From Phialocephala subalpina (lineage: Eukaryota > Ascomycota > Leotiomycetes > Helotiales > Mollisiaceae): 36,208 nucleotides of DNA. The notes below the pieces were generated by a model. It was not told where the DNA came from and made no database searches. It was given only the letters and a program-made list of their open reading frames with translations. Shown piece after piece: positions 9,968 through 20,330 of the stretch; within the stretch, counting starts at the first letter, position 1; every line of letters begins with the position of its first letter. Location: assembly GCA_900073065.1 (NCBI GenBank), contig FJOG01000107.1, positions 12,319 through 48,526 on the forward strand, in the 5' to 3' direction. The translations under genes and the position numbers were made by a program.

Positions 9968-11458
9968 CGTGACAGTCTGTGACTCTGATCAAGTTACCTG
10001 ATGCTGAAATTTCTCTGGCATAGGTAAAAGAGCTCTTGTGCCAGGAAAGGTCTCCAGGATAAAGATCTAGACTTTCGATCGAGGAGAATGAAAGATTTTC
10101 GAGAACTCAATCTCTCGCCGAGATTTGCACCAGGAGCACAGAGAAAGGGGTAAACAGTGGGTCTTTAAGGGACGTGCAGGGCCTGCATCTGATGTTTTGT
10201 GCAGGAGTTGGGTCGATCTTCCCCAAAGAAGCTGCGATCTTCCGCAATTTGGAAAATCGCTCAAGCTTCTGAGACTTTTGAGACATCTTTCGAAAAGGAC
10301 ATGACTCACAACCAAGCACGGATAATTTTCGAATCAGGCAGTCGTCCCTTTGAAGTGGAACAGCCACTCATACTTAGCCACGCTACGAGCAGACTTTGGC
10401 GAGATTAAGATATTATCGATATTATCGAAGAGCCTTTCCTCGATAGATATCTATCGAAGGGAGCTATAATTTGTCGATGTTATCGAGGATATAGTATAAG
10501 TGTATTTATAGTATGTTTTCAAGAAGAAAAAGTTCGAAAACGTCGAATATTGGACTTTAACCCGGATTTAAAGAATAATGCTCGGATTTGAGAAACTCGG
10601 TCCGGATTCAGCAGATGCAAGAGTCTTAATTGGCTATAAGTCACGTGTATAAGCTACTGAGTAACTCAAATCAATAGAACCACGATATGTATCGATAATA
10701 TCGCGCCGAAGTCTGGCTACGAGAATCCCAGTGAGCCCACCAACATGCGGACCCTGCCCTGAAACAAGACCAGGGATCTGACAGCGGATGTCCCATTCGA
10801 AGTGCGGACCGGTCCGCTGGGACCAACGGTTACCATTCATTTGAAAATTTTTGCTTGCTTTCTCGAGACTTCTGAAGGACATGTAACTCCTGAGGAAGGT
10901 GGCGGTAGCTTTAACACCCGAAAGTGGAATCAGTCATCAATCAGAAGCAGTGGCCAAGTCGAAGATTAGGAAGACCCTCTCATCGTCCTCCGTTCTGGAC
11001 CGACATCCCCTGTCAACACGCTGGATGGGCCGACATTGAAGATATAAAGACGGTAGGAGCTCTGTGATTGGCGGAAACAGGCCGGTGTACCTGCAGAAGC
11101 GTTGTCAGATGATGGCGTCGTGGAGGTACGGGGTGGAGCTTCGCGTGAAGTTGGTCGTGGGTAGGGTGACAGCGCTGAAATTTTGAAATCTCCCAGAACT
11201 TGGCACCAAAAGCTGAACCTCCTTTCATCTTTTCTGTCTTGCGGCTCTTGGAAGGTCGCATCCGAGCATTTGTTTGCCGAGAGCTGACGATCCGGAACCA
11301 CTGCTGCATTTGGGGTCGTTTCGACTTGTCAAGAAGCCCCATATGAGCTCCACTGTCAAGAGTGTCTTGCTTCTGCAAATAGGGAGTACTCCCTCAATCA
11401 AAGTTTGTTCTTTTCTCCGATCGCTTGTCAAGTAATGTAGATTAGATATCTTTCGGAG
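9968..11458. other. Long intergenic region between divergent genes
   Basis: About 1.5 kb between the start of the FAD monooxygenase (minus) and that of the CFEM-PTH11 gene (plus), so it should contain both promoters. It also holds the ATCGATA-rich repeat block at 10409-10702. Minus-strand frames of 82-121 residues at 10067-11431 show no domain and overlap one another in different frames; I do not call them. Confidence 0.5.
10409..10702. repeat. Possible MITE-like block bounded by ATCGATA inverted repeats
   Basis: GATATTATCGATA (10409-10421) is matched in perfect inverted orientation by TATCGATAATATC (10690-10702). Between them is an 18-bp perfect palindrome, TCGATAGATATCTATCGA (10440-10457), and further TATCGA/TCGATG words. 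The block is more AT-rich than its surroundings and has no coding potential. A small non-autonomous element is one reading; clustered binding sites for a regulator is another. Confidence 0.5.
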
Positions 11459-13209
11459 ATGCGTTCATTCTCTATCTTCTGTTTCGCCACCTGTCTATGG
11501 GTTCAGGCGCAGGCTCAGAGACATAGCCAAATATGGGAGAGGGCGACGACGGTCGCGGCTCCTGAATGCTCGGTAAGTGCTGGACTTCTTTTTGAGATCG
11601 ATCGGGGCGGCGTTCTAACAACAAACAGCTCACCTGTTTGATGACTCTCGTGCCTAAGTACTGCGGCTCCCTCACAAACGCCGCCTGCATCTGCACCTCC
11701 ACAGAATTAGCAGCCGCACTCACAACTTGCGCACTCGCGGCATGTAACATCACGGAAGCTCTTCAGCTCGAAAGATACTCAGCGGAGACTTGCGGCGTTG
11801 AGAATGACAAGAGTCGCTACTATGAGCAGATCCATCTCTATTGTGTCCTCGCACCGCTGGCCACTCTTTTCGTCGCCGCACGCATCTTCACGCGTACGAA
11901 ACTAGATATTGGACTCGGACCTGATGATTGGATGATGGCCGCTGCACTAGCTGCGTATTTGACGGATGTTGGAACGGGATCGATGATTGCTGCTCAGGGA
12001 TTTGGGGAACATACGTTTTGGTTGAGCACTTCTGAAGTTTCCTCGGCGCTGAAGGTAAGGAGGGGAGAAAGGGAAAGTCTGAAGAGATCCGAGGCTGACA
12101 TGCAACAGTTCTTCTACATTAGCGAGCTCTTCTACCTTCTCGCAATCACACTTACCAAACTGTCTCTTCTGCTCTTCTTCCGACGGATCTTTCCTGATAG
12201 AAACTTCCGCATCGCGACTATAGTCATGGGCATCTTCGTTGTGGTGTCGAATTTCTCCCTCGCGATGGCTTTGTGCTTCCAATGCGTTTGTCTTCCTTCT
12301 CTATCATGTCCTACAAACGAAAAATTATCGATACAGCTGACAATGCGAAATAGATTCCGCTCTACGGCATCTGGACAAATTGGATGTATAAAGTTGCTCC
12401 CGTCAAATGCATCAACGTCTACGCATGCGTTTATGTCGCAGCGGGAATGAGCATATTCCACGACCTGATCATTCTCAGCATGCCGCTTCCAACACTCTGG
12501 AGCCTCAATCTCCACTGGAAGAAGAAGGCTCATTTGGTGGTCATGTTTTCTGTTGGATCGTTTGTTGTGGTGTGCAGCGCACTTCGTCTGCCCACGCTCA
12601 TGAAGCTGGAGGGTTCCAGTGATCCTTCATGTGAGTTACCCCGCCTCCAATGCATCTCTTGATGATTTTCAGCTGATGGACTCTCCAGACGATCAAGCTC
12701 CAATCGCCGTATGGACCAACCTCGAAATCAGCGTAGGCATAATCTGCGCCTGTCTTCCTGCCACTCGCTCCCTCGTCGGCTACATCTTTCCTTCGCTGAA
12801 GATGACTCTCGGCGCCTCAGCGACTGGCGGAACTCCAGCATATCCTGCAAACTCTTCCAGTGGGAATAAATTTAGCAGCAGGAAGGGTCCTCTGACAAGT
12901 ACAAAGAGCTTCATCGAATTGGATGATCGCATTGGGGGCCAGGGCGCGTTGGAGAACGGAAGGAAGAGAGCGGGCACGAATCAGAGTGGGAGGAGTTGGT
13001 GTGGGGATGCGGATGGAGCGAGTATGGGGAGTGAAACACCAATTCGAGAGAAGTTCGTACCAGGCGGATATGGGGAAGGGCATCAAGCGACGGTGGGTGT
13101 TGGTGGTGGGCTGGGACATGGGAACGGATCAGGAAGCAGAGACAAAGCCATTATTATGACAAGGACGTTTCAGCAGAGTGAGAGGCGGCTACAGGCCAGT
13201 GATAATTAA
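11459..13209 (+). CDS. CFEM-domain PTH11-like seven-transmembrane receptor-type protein
   Basis: Five exons (11459-11572, 11629-12054, 12109-12285, 12354-12630, 12689-13209) give 504 residues; all introns are GT..AG, 54-68 nt. A signal peptide covers about 1-19. Eight cysteines at 37, 41, 50, 58, 60, 72, 77 and 93 match CFEM spacing. Seven hydrophobic segments follow (about 105-370), with the fungal rhodopsin-like hallmarks GPDDWMM after TM1 and DQAPIAVWTNLE before the last TM. The tail (about 390-504) is Gly/Ser/Arg-rich and probably cytoplasmic. PTH11 of Magnaporthe is the founding member and senses host-surface cues; ligands of most family members are unknown. The last intron has an alternative AG at 12672 that would break the frame; the one ending at 12688 restores YDQAP. 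Confidence 0.88.
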
Positions 13210-13532
13210 GAATGTGTAAGTTGGTGGGCTGAAAGGATTGTAGGATGGGAGCATTCATTTATAAGGTAATGCATCACGAAGCGAGCTGAAAATATTCGCA
13301 GGGGCTCTAGCGAGGCTTTAAGGGGGGCTGTACATATCACGTGGGGATAAAGTGAGCCTACAGGATCCGGGCCAAGGTGGAGTTGTCCGGAGCATCAAAA
13401 TGACGATCTTTTCGAAAGACAAATATCGAGGCAATCTCAGCTTACACTTGAAGACTCCACCTCATACCCAAAATACTCCACTCATATTCGAAAGACTTAG
13501 CACATACCTGAAAACTCAGCTCAATCCTTAAA
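13210..13532. promoter_or_regulatory. Putative promoter region of the DUF1857 gene
   Basis: About 320 nt between the CFEM-PTH11 stop and the DUF1857 start. It contains a CACGTG E-box (13338-13343) and C/A-rich sequence just before the start codon (imperfect repeats of CTCATA and GAAAGAC/GAAGACTC words, about 13415-13500). No clear TATA box. Regulatory role is inferred from position only. Confidence 0.3.
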
Positions 13533-14015
13533 ATGGCAAAGGGAACGAACAACATCGCGTTCACAGCTCCCATCAATCCTGCAGGGGCTACAAAAATCCT
13601 CACAAAATCTCAAGTCTGGGCCGGTCTTCTTCTCAAAATCCGCTCCGCCGAGACCTTCACCGCCAAGGCCATCGAATCCACAACCGTCCTCTCTGAAAGC
13701 GTCGATGCTGAAGGCAATCCTGTAACCGAGAGAGAGATCGTTTTTCGTGCCGATCATAGGAAGGCCAAAGATACAGTGACGGTGTATGAAGATTCAAGGG
13801 TCGACTTCGTGCAGTCTGATGGGAGTAAGATCTTCAATGTTTTGAGCGAAGGAGCGGAAGGGGAGTTGTTCTTGACGTATGTGTTTGAGTGGAGACATCC
13901 CGGTGTGGGTGCGGAGGAATTGAAGGCTTTCAAGGATAAGGAGATAAAGATGGGCAATGCGGTGAAGGAGACAGTTGATGTGATGAGGGAGTTGGTTGTC
14001 AAGGGGGAGCTTTGA
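13533..14015 (+). CDS. DUF1857 (AtaL-like, SRPBCC fold) protein
   Basis: A single uninterrupted frame of 160 residues starting MAKGTNNIAFTAPIN. Family features: IAFTAPIN at the start, VWAGLLLKIRSAETF, ITERE-like VTEREIVF, an FVQSDGSKI strand and a C-terminal amphipathic helix (AVKETVDVMRELV). These match DUF1857 (PF08982), whose prototype AtaL is a START/Bet v 1-like fold able to bind small hydrophobic ligands. Members are often encoded in or near fungal secondary-metabolite clusters. The cellular role here is unknown; no signal peptide is seen, so it is likely cytosolic. Length is normal for the family. Confidence 0.85.
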   Translation: MAKGTNNIAFTAPINPAGATKILTKSQVWAGLLLKIRSAETFTAKAIESTTVLSESVDAEGNPVTEREIVFRADHRKAKDTVTVYEDSRVDFVQSDGSKIFNVLSEGAEGELFLTYVFEWRHPGVGAEELKAFKDKEIKMGNAVKETVDVMRELVVKGEL

Positions 14016-14306
14016 ATTGGAAGAGGGGTAGCGGGGTACATGGAGAAACGGAAACTTGAAGCACTCGTTCGAATGATACCAAATTGACAAATGAACCTGA
14101 AATTATCAATATGCATTGTCCTTCTTGCAATGAAGAGACACATGTCTCATAGCGCTGTGTTGTTTGAATGTGAGAGGCATTCGCGTTCACGACGACCAAA
14201 TTCGAACTTTCGAGAAAGTGTGTGAGTCGTTCAATGGTCGATGCTCGAGAATAAATAGAACATGATCTGACCGAAGTCTTAATGAGATAGCAGGCGGAGG
14301 ATTGGT

Positions 14307-14853
14307 NNNNNNNNNNNNNNNNNNNNNNNNNNNNNNNNNNNNNNNNNNNNNNNNNNNNNNNNNNNNNNNNNNNNNNNNNNNNNNNNNNNNNNNNNNNNNN
14401 NNNNNNNNNNNNNNNNNNNNNNNNNNNNNNNNNNNNNNNNNNNNNNNNNNNNNNNNNNNNNNNNNNNNNNNNNNNNNNNNNNNNNNNNNNNNNNNNNNNN
14501 NNNNNNNNNNNNNNNNNNNNNNNNNNNNNNNNNNNNNNNNNNNNNNNNNNNNNNNNNNNNNNNNNNNNNNNNNNNNNNNNNNNNNNNNNNNNNNNNNNNN
14601 NNNNNNNNNNNNNNNNNNNNNNNNNNNNNNNNNNNNNNNNNNNNNNNNNNNNNNNNNNNNNNNNNNNNNNNNNNNNNNNNNNNNNNNNNNNNNNNNNNNN
14701 NNNNNNNNNNNNNNNNNNNNNNNNNNNNNNNNNNNNNNNNNNNNNNNNNNNNNNNNNNNNNNNNNNNNNNNNNNNNNNNNNNNNNNNNNNNNNNNNNNNN
14801 NNNNNNNNNNNNNNNNNNNNNNNNNNNNNNNNNNNNNNNNNNNNNNNNNNNNN
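14307..14853. other. Assembly gap (547 N)
   Basis: A run of 547 N. Sequence on either side (14016-14306 and 14854-15264) has no recognisable gene. Any gene or exon inside the gap is invisible, and the true gap length may differ. Confidence 0.99.
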
Positions 14854-15264
14854 GATGAAAATCAAAAATATCGGTGGTAGAGATGATGTTGAAGAGAGAG
14901 ATGATTGTTTGTTGATAAACGCGTTGTCGGCGCGAAAGCTTGAAGTGGCATAGCGCTTCGGCGTCTCTCCAGCGGCTGCAAGCGCTAAAGTACCCTACAC
15001 TAGGCCCTGGAGACGCTGGAACATCGTCGCGTCTCAGCGCGTTGGTAACCAACAATATCTCTCTCCAGCACTCCGCTCCGTCAAAAGACCACAGCCTGCA
15101 TTCGTCTGCAGCCCCCCAGAAACATATAATCTCCGGCATGCAATCACTATTGAGCAATTGAAGGAAGAGCCGCGATGACGACCAGACCGTACCATGAGAA
15201 TCGAGAGTAAGCGTTGACGCGTCTTATTGATGCAGTGCTGATTGAACATAGGATTCTCTACGAG
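14854..15264. other. Spacer between assembly gap and the seven-finger gene
   Basis: About 410 nt with short frames in several registers and no motif. It may hold the promoter and 5' UTR of the seven-finger gene. An upstream exon of that gene cannot be excluded because the gap is close. Confidence 0.4.
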
Positions 15265-17868
15265 ATGGCTTCTAGTTGCCTGCCGAACTTCCCAAAGAAG
15301 TCTACCGATTTCTACGTTGCGATCCTACCCCATAAGAAGAGTGTGAAGACGGGAAGATGGGAGGACCTGTTGTGGCTGCGTGTGAAAGGTGTAAGTAGCG
15401 GAGCCTGGTTGTGCTTGGATAATAACTGATGGGGGCAGAAAAATACTGTTGCACAAGTCAAGAACTTTTATACGAAAACTGCCGGTACGCAGGCTATGTT
15501 TATAGATGGTGGAAGCGTGGTTCGGGAAGATACAGAGATTCGAACGCTCAATCATCTCAAGACTGACCTGGTCGTCTTGTGGACTGTTTCTGCGGAGAGG
15601 GAGGTATTGGGCGAGACTACTGCCTCGAGACAGAATGCAAAGGCCTCTGCTGGGTCAGCGGTGAAAAGGGAGAAGTCCGATGAAGCTGCCAAGTCAACAG
15701 TGAAAGCACAGAGGGACAAGGATAGAGATAAGACTGCTACACGGTTCATGTTCGGAGAGGCAAGTTTCGTGCCACGTTGACTTGTTCCAACTAACCTGAT
15801 CCTTCGCAGCAACCGGAGTCCCCTCCACCGCGGATAGAAAGTGTCAAGAGTATCGTGTATGACTGCCGCAGAACTTTCGCTGGTTCGGTCTTCAAAGTTG
15901 CACAAGACGGCCCCTTGCCCAAAGTAACCTGTCTTGACTGCCCAGATTACTGCCATGAGGTTCCTATCCTGCGTTTCACAGGTCTCGCTCTCCAGGACCA
16001 TCACAACTCCCAAGACCACAAGACGCGAATGCAAAACAGGCTAAGTAGGACCAGTAATCTCAAGCTCCTACTCCGTGAGATTGATAGGAATCATTCCCCT
16101 GCGAAATTCACGCTGCTCGACGAGAAGGAGAGTTTGAAGCCTCGAATAAAATGCTCCTTGTGCCCGGAATGGGTTTATTCTCTGGGTGTTGAAGAAACGG
16201 CCATCTCTGCAGCTCGATATGTAACTTTACATGCTGAGTCCAAGAGTCACAAAGAATTACCGCGCAACGCTAGGGTGAGTTACACCCACTCCACGTCGTT
16301 CAATCTCTATCCGCGAGGATGGTTGCGCTAACATATTCCATCAGGCGCAGGAACTGGGCGTCTCGGGATGGATGGAAGTTAAAACGGAATTATTGGCACT
16401 TAAGAGCAGGCTTCCGAACTCCGTGTTTGCTGTTCAACATCAAGCTGGCCGGAAGCTCCCTTGTGACGTAATCTGCAAGGACTGCACGGAGTTCAAGCTC
16501 TCCGTTACAACCCGTGAAGGACTTCGCCAGCTTTTCTCCAACCTGTCAGTCCATTGTGAAACACAAAAACACTTAACCCAAATGGCACTCAGGCTTCAGA
16601 CTATCTCAGATCTTCGAGCACCACTCGCAAGACTCAATCGCCAATATCCCGGGTCAGGGTTCACACTTCAAGACCTGGACAAGTTTGCAGGACCTCTCAT
16701 AAAGTGTACTGCTTGTCACACCTGGAGCTATAAACTGGTGGCTCTTTCTGTCCCGGTAGCCCTGACTCACGTGGAGTCACATGTCGAGAGTGACATCCAC
16801 AAAAAGGTGCTTCGCATCAAACACGGCCACCATGCCAACTCAATTGATTCCAGTGACTCTGCCCCGGGCGCACTGTCATCTTCGAACCCGAATGGAACCC
16901 TCACAGAGGAACACGGGCGCAAGTTGAGAATCAAAGCACACACTCACTATGCTGCCTTCGCGGAACAAATCTCAGTGGCCTTCTCACAATATCTTGGCCA
17001 AAAGACTGACTGTAAAGATTGCAGCACATTCTTCCGGAATGTACTCCGCGTCAAAATTCCACTTGGCAACTTTCCCTATGTCCTTGAGCACCCATCTCAA
17101 CACTCTCTCTTGAAAGGAGAACTGCGAGCTTTGTGCGAGAAGCACCCAGGATCCAGCATGAAGTTTGACCTTAAACACGGATGGGGGACAGCTTCTTGCG
17201 CCAACTGCCCTGGATTTCAGAAACCATTCGAATACGCAAATCTAGAAAGCGGCCTTCGAGTCGCACGAGAGCATCTAACGTCCGTTCAGCACTGCAAGAG
17301 GATGGAAGAGAGGAGAGAACGTTCCCGACCTCGGCCACAAGTGGAACCTGCATCAAGTTCATCCCTTGCCAGCAAATTCCAGGTGCCAAATATGTCCGAG
17401 TCTGGGTCATCTTCCCTGAAGTCTTTCAATCGACCAAGCTCCTCAGACCTTGACAGCGACACCCGTTTTGTAGCGGGAGAAATGGAGGCGTATCACTCGG
17501 CTCAAAACTTGCTGAAGAGAAAACGGGATACCTCTGTCGAGGAAGCTCACCAGGTACGCAAACACACATGGCCACCGATTAGGCACCGCAGATTGGAGTA
17601 CCAGAGCTCTTCGCATGGCACAGCAAGCTCATTCCTTGCTCGACAGGTTCAAGGCTTGAAATCAGAATATCCTGAGGACGACTTCGCGGCCGTGAGCACG
17701 GCAATAGGAGAATGCTTCAAGTGTCTAGACTGCGATCGTACAATGGCTCCAGGATGCCACGAGACGAACGTCAGACAGCATCTTGACTCGAAAACTCACA
17801 AGGACAATGTTGCAAGTCGACAAGGGAAGAGGCAGAAGAGAGCACGAGATCTTAGTCGTTGTATGTAA
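15265..17868 (+). CDS. Ubiquitin-like N-terminus plus seven U1-type CxxC/H-x5-H zinc-finger modules
   Basis: Four exons (15265-15390, 15439-15759, 15810-16274, 16345-17868) give 811 residues. Intron 2 is GC-AG (AG|GCAAGT donor, CTAAC branch site) and is the only choice that keeps the frame. Residues ~15-94 have a ubiquitin/SUMO-like pattern ending FIDGGSVVREDTEIRTLNHL. Seven modules follow with C/C/H/H at 190/193/213/219, 264/267/290/296, 348/351/374/380, 425/428/450/456, 527/530/553/557, 589/592/614/620 and 764/767/783/789; all but the fifth keep H-x5-H. Each is preceded by a helix-turn pattern like L..L...YP.S.F. Basic KRKR (695-698) and a basic tail suggest a nuclear protein. Function unknown; nucleic-acid binding is inferred from the finger type. 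A GTAAGT at 17865 overlaps the stop, so a further exon is possible. Confidence 0.85.
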
Positions 17869-17981
17869 GTTATTACTTGGCTCTGTGGGTGTATGATAAT
17901 ATTTTCATGATCAAGACTGTACTATACCCTCATATAGATGATGATAGAGCAGGGACTCCATGCCTGCAAAGGAATTATACA

Positions 17982-18264
17982 TTAACCCTGAAAGTGTGGT
18001 CCACGTGACACCGCTCCGCCAATAGTGATCGACGAGCAAAGTAAGTTCGCGGTCCAGTCTGCATCTGCCGGATTCAGCTGGATCAACGCCAGGTCGAAAT
18101 CTGGCTGAGGGGTGACCCATTCCCTGCGTATTGATGGTGCGACTCCAGTGGGTGGGATCACCGCTCTGCCCCCGGTCGACTTTTGCTCGCGGAAGACTTT
18201 GGCGCAATGAATTCACCCTCACCGCAACGACCTCAACATCGGGAAGATCTTCGAACGTAGCCAA
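17982..18264 (-). pseudogene. Frameshifted 3' continuation of the HET-domain gene
   Basis: Beyond the end of the 703-residue HET frame two other minus-strand frames look coded: VEDDLATFEDLPDVEVVAV (about 18280-18220, overlapping the HET end) and, after a second shift, PQPDFDLALIQLNPADAD then ITIGGAVSRGPHFQG ending at a TAA (17984-17982). No intron of acceptable length joins them. I infer that the HET gene was once ~100 residues longer and has lost frame, or that its end was shifted by assembly errors. Confidence 0.4.
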
Positions 18265-20330
18265 ATCGTCTTCGACATGTCATGCGGCACGGGATCAGCA
18301 GTTTTCCCCTCCCTCAATGTCTCGATGGACACATTCACAAAGTTTACACCCGATCCTTCTCGATATTTCACCACAACTGCCTGCCCATTGCCCAACGGTA
18401 CCTCAGCCCGGCGTTCCTTGGCAAGGTCGAAAGAATACAGATCATAATCCCAGGCCATGAACGACGATTCACGAAGGGAAGCAACCATGTTCACACCAAC
18501 TTCGCACGTTAAATCGCATGTCCCCAGGCTGTTCGTTGCGTATGATGGGATGCTGATGAAGAACGCTCGAGCGGGTGAGGATGGAGTCTGGTCATCGGAC
18601 GTTCGATAGAATAGCGCGAAAGGTGCGTATTCGATCATGTCCCTCTCGTATTGGAATTTCCTCTTTTGAACCCAAGCTGCCCGTGAGCTGTGGAATTCCC
18701 AACCTGGACCGCAGTCTTCGTGGGCTTTGTATCCAGCGGTGAGTAGAGATGCAATCCTGACCTCCGGCCAGACATGGTGTTCCATGCCCCAGACGAATGG
18801 CGTGTCGATGGCTTTGGTGAAGATGTTCGCATAAACAGTCATTAAAGGCGGTGCAAAGTCTCCTGGTACTGCTTCTACTGCCACGATTGATGGGTTGTGA
18901 AGTCGCCAGAGAATGTTGCCGTCGGTGCTGATGGAGCCCTTCGAGAGGATGATCCCCAGGCGATGATGATCAATGTGGCATCTGAGATGAACAATGATGG
19001 CTGGTTCGTATATGTAGCTGTACCAGCGCTTCTCCAGAGCCACAGCGCCTTCCGACTTGACACTCGAGCTGAGGTCACCAGAATCTTCCGAAGGTACTCC
19101 CAGAGTGTGTACGAGCTCGTTGCCGCCTCGTTTATTCTCCATGATCTTGTTCAGCTCCTCGGACGATGGTCTTGACACCTCCGAAGTTGGCTCTGTCGAC
19201 ATGTCCTCGATTTCTATGGTAATGATCGGTGTGAGTACTGGCTGCTGAATTTGCCCTATTTCTGCTTCTGCTTTCGCGTCTGGTATTGACTCTAGAACTG
19301 GCGATGGGAACTTTTTCGACAACTGTCTCTCGCTCGTTCCCAATCTTCGTTTGATCTCAATGATGCTGTAGAGGTGTGGCTGTCCCGGCAATCGCTGGAG
19401 TCTGATCGCTTCGACCTGATCTACTAGCCGCTGCCGCAATCGAACTACCCGATTTACGACCTGGAATGGACTTTCGGACTCCCCTCCATGTTCTTGCCCC
19501 AATAGCTCTATTTGGGACGAATTCTTAAAGTATTCAGGTGACGGCGCGAAAAGCCCAGACATTTGTGTGTGAGAATGCATTTCCAGAGGGTATGACCACG
19601 CAAAGATTGACGGATCATCCGAAATTTTCAGAATCTCCTGCTGTAGCCGCGAGAATGCTTTCCGACCTTCCCCGTAGAGCAATGGCATATTCACATCAAA
19701 GAGACCCATCAAACAATATGCTTCGTCCTCGAGTCGGGTGGTGTTGCGTCCAGCCGCCCACGACATCTTCTGGGCTGCACTGTATTCGCTCCAGCGACAC
19801 TCTTGCAAAGCCTTCTTGCTGATGCGAGTTATGTCTGACACGGTATCGCACAACGACCTCTTGGTTCCAATCTCAACCCAATCCGAGCCTAAGAACACGA
19901 GCTCTTTGGGAGCAAGAAGCTCCTGTAACGTCCATCCACGTGTGAACCATCGACTTTCACGAAAGGAGGATCTGTTTTTGGAAGGGTCCTCAGAACTGTT
20001 CACATCACTGAGATATGCGTAGCAAATCCCAGCATCTCGATACCACTGGAACATGGAATTGATGGCTTCGGATAGCTCCGCACTTGATGATTTATCGATG
20101 CAACATGTATCAATCCACACGTACTGAAAGCCTTCGGATTCGGCGACTTCACAGCAGCGAAGAATCTTCTGATGGCCTTCCTTTGACTCGCTCTGATGGC
20201 TGAGGTGATCGCTATACGAGACCTCTTCTGTGCCCCATGTATGTGACAGAATTGCGTAAGGCGGTATGCCATCACCCACTTCACCGATGAATTCCTTGAA
20301 CTTCAAGGTCTTGACGTTGAGGAGGCGCAT
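18219..20330 (-). CDS. HET-domain (heterokaryon incompatibility) protein
   Basis: One uninterrupted frame of 703 residues beginning MRLLNVKTLKFKEF. The HET domain (PF06985) covers about residues 25-180: YAILSHTWG, YVWIDTCCIDKSSSAELSEA (residues 70-89) followed by INSMFQWYRDA, and RGWTLQELLAPKELVF. After it comes the usual LEDEAYCLMGLFDVNMPLLYGEG and then a poorly conserved region of ~450 residues. HET proteins act in allorecognition after hyphal fusion and can trigger cell death; which partner this one reads is unknown. No NACHT/WD40 repeats are present. The last 22 residues are probably out of frame relative to the ancestral protein, because coding-like sequence continues in other frames; the product may therefore be truncated but keeps the whole HET domain. 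Confidence 0.85.
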   Translation of the reverse strand: MRLLNVKTLKFKEFIGEVGDGIPPYAILSHTWGTEEVSYSDHLSHQSESKEGHQKILRCCEVAESEGFQYVWIDTCCIDKSSSAELSEAINSMFQWYRDAGICYAYLSDVNSSEDPSKNRSSFRESRWFTRGWTLQELLAPKELVFLGSDWVEIGTKRSLCDTVSDITRISKKALQECRWSEYSAAQKMSWAAGRNTTRLEDEAYCLMGLFDVNMPLLYGEGRKAFSRLQQEILKISDDPSIFAWSYPLEMHSHTQMSGLFAPSPEYFKNSSQIELLGQEHGGESESPFQVVNRVVRLRQRLVDQVEAIRLQRLPGQPHLYSIIEIKRRLGTSERQLSKKFPSPVLESIPDAKAEAEIGQIQQPVLTPIITIEIEDMSTEPTSEVSRPSSEELNKIMENKRGGNELVHTLGVPSEDSGDLSSSVKSEGAVALEKRWYSYIYEPAIIVHLRCHIDHHRLGIILSKGSISTDGNILWRLHNPSIVAVEAVPGDFAPPLMTVYANIFTKAIDTPFVWGMEHHVWPEVRIASLLTAGYKAHEDCGPGWEFHSSRAAWVQKRKFQYERDMIEYAPFALFYRTSDDQTPSSPARAFFISIPSYATNSLGTCDLTCEVGVNMVASLRESSFMAWDYDLYSFDLAKERRAEVPLGNGQAVVVKYREGSGVNFVNVSIETLREGKTADPVPHDMSKTIWLRSKIFPMLRSLR

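Noticed and set aside
10966..11431. Three overlapping minus-strand frames of 68-121 residues
   Set aside because: They lie in different frames over the same DNA, have low-complexity composition and no motif; more likely promoter DNA.
13999..15157. Open frames of 192-292 residues spanning the N run
   Set aside because: They are open only because N cannot encode stops; the flanking residues show no domain.
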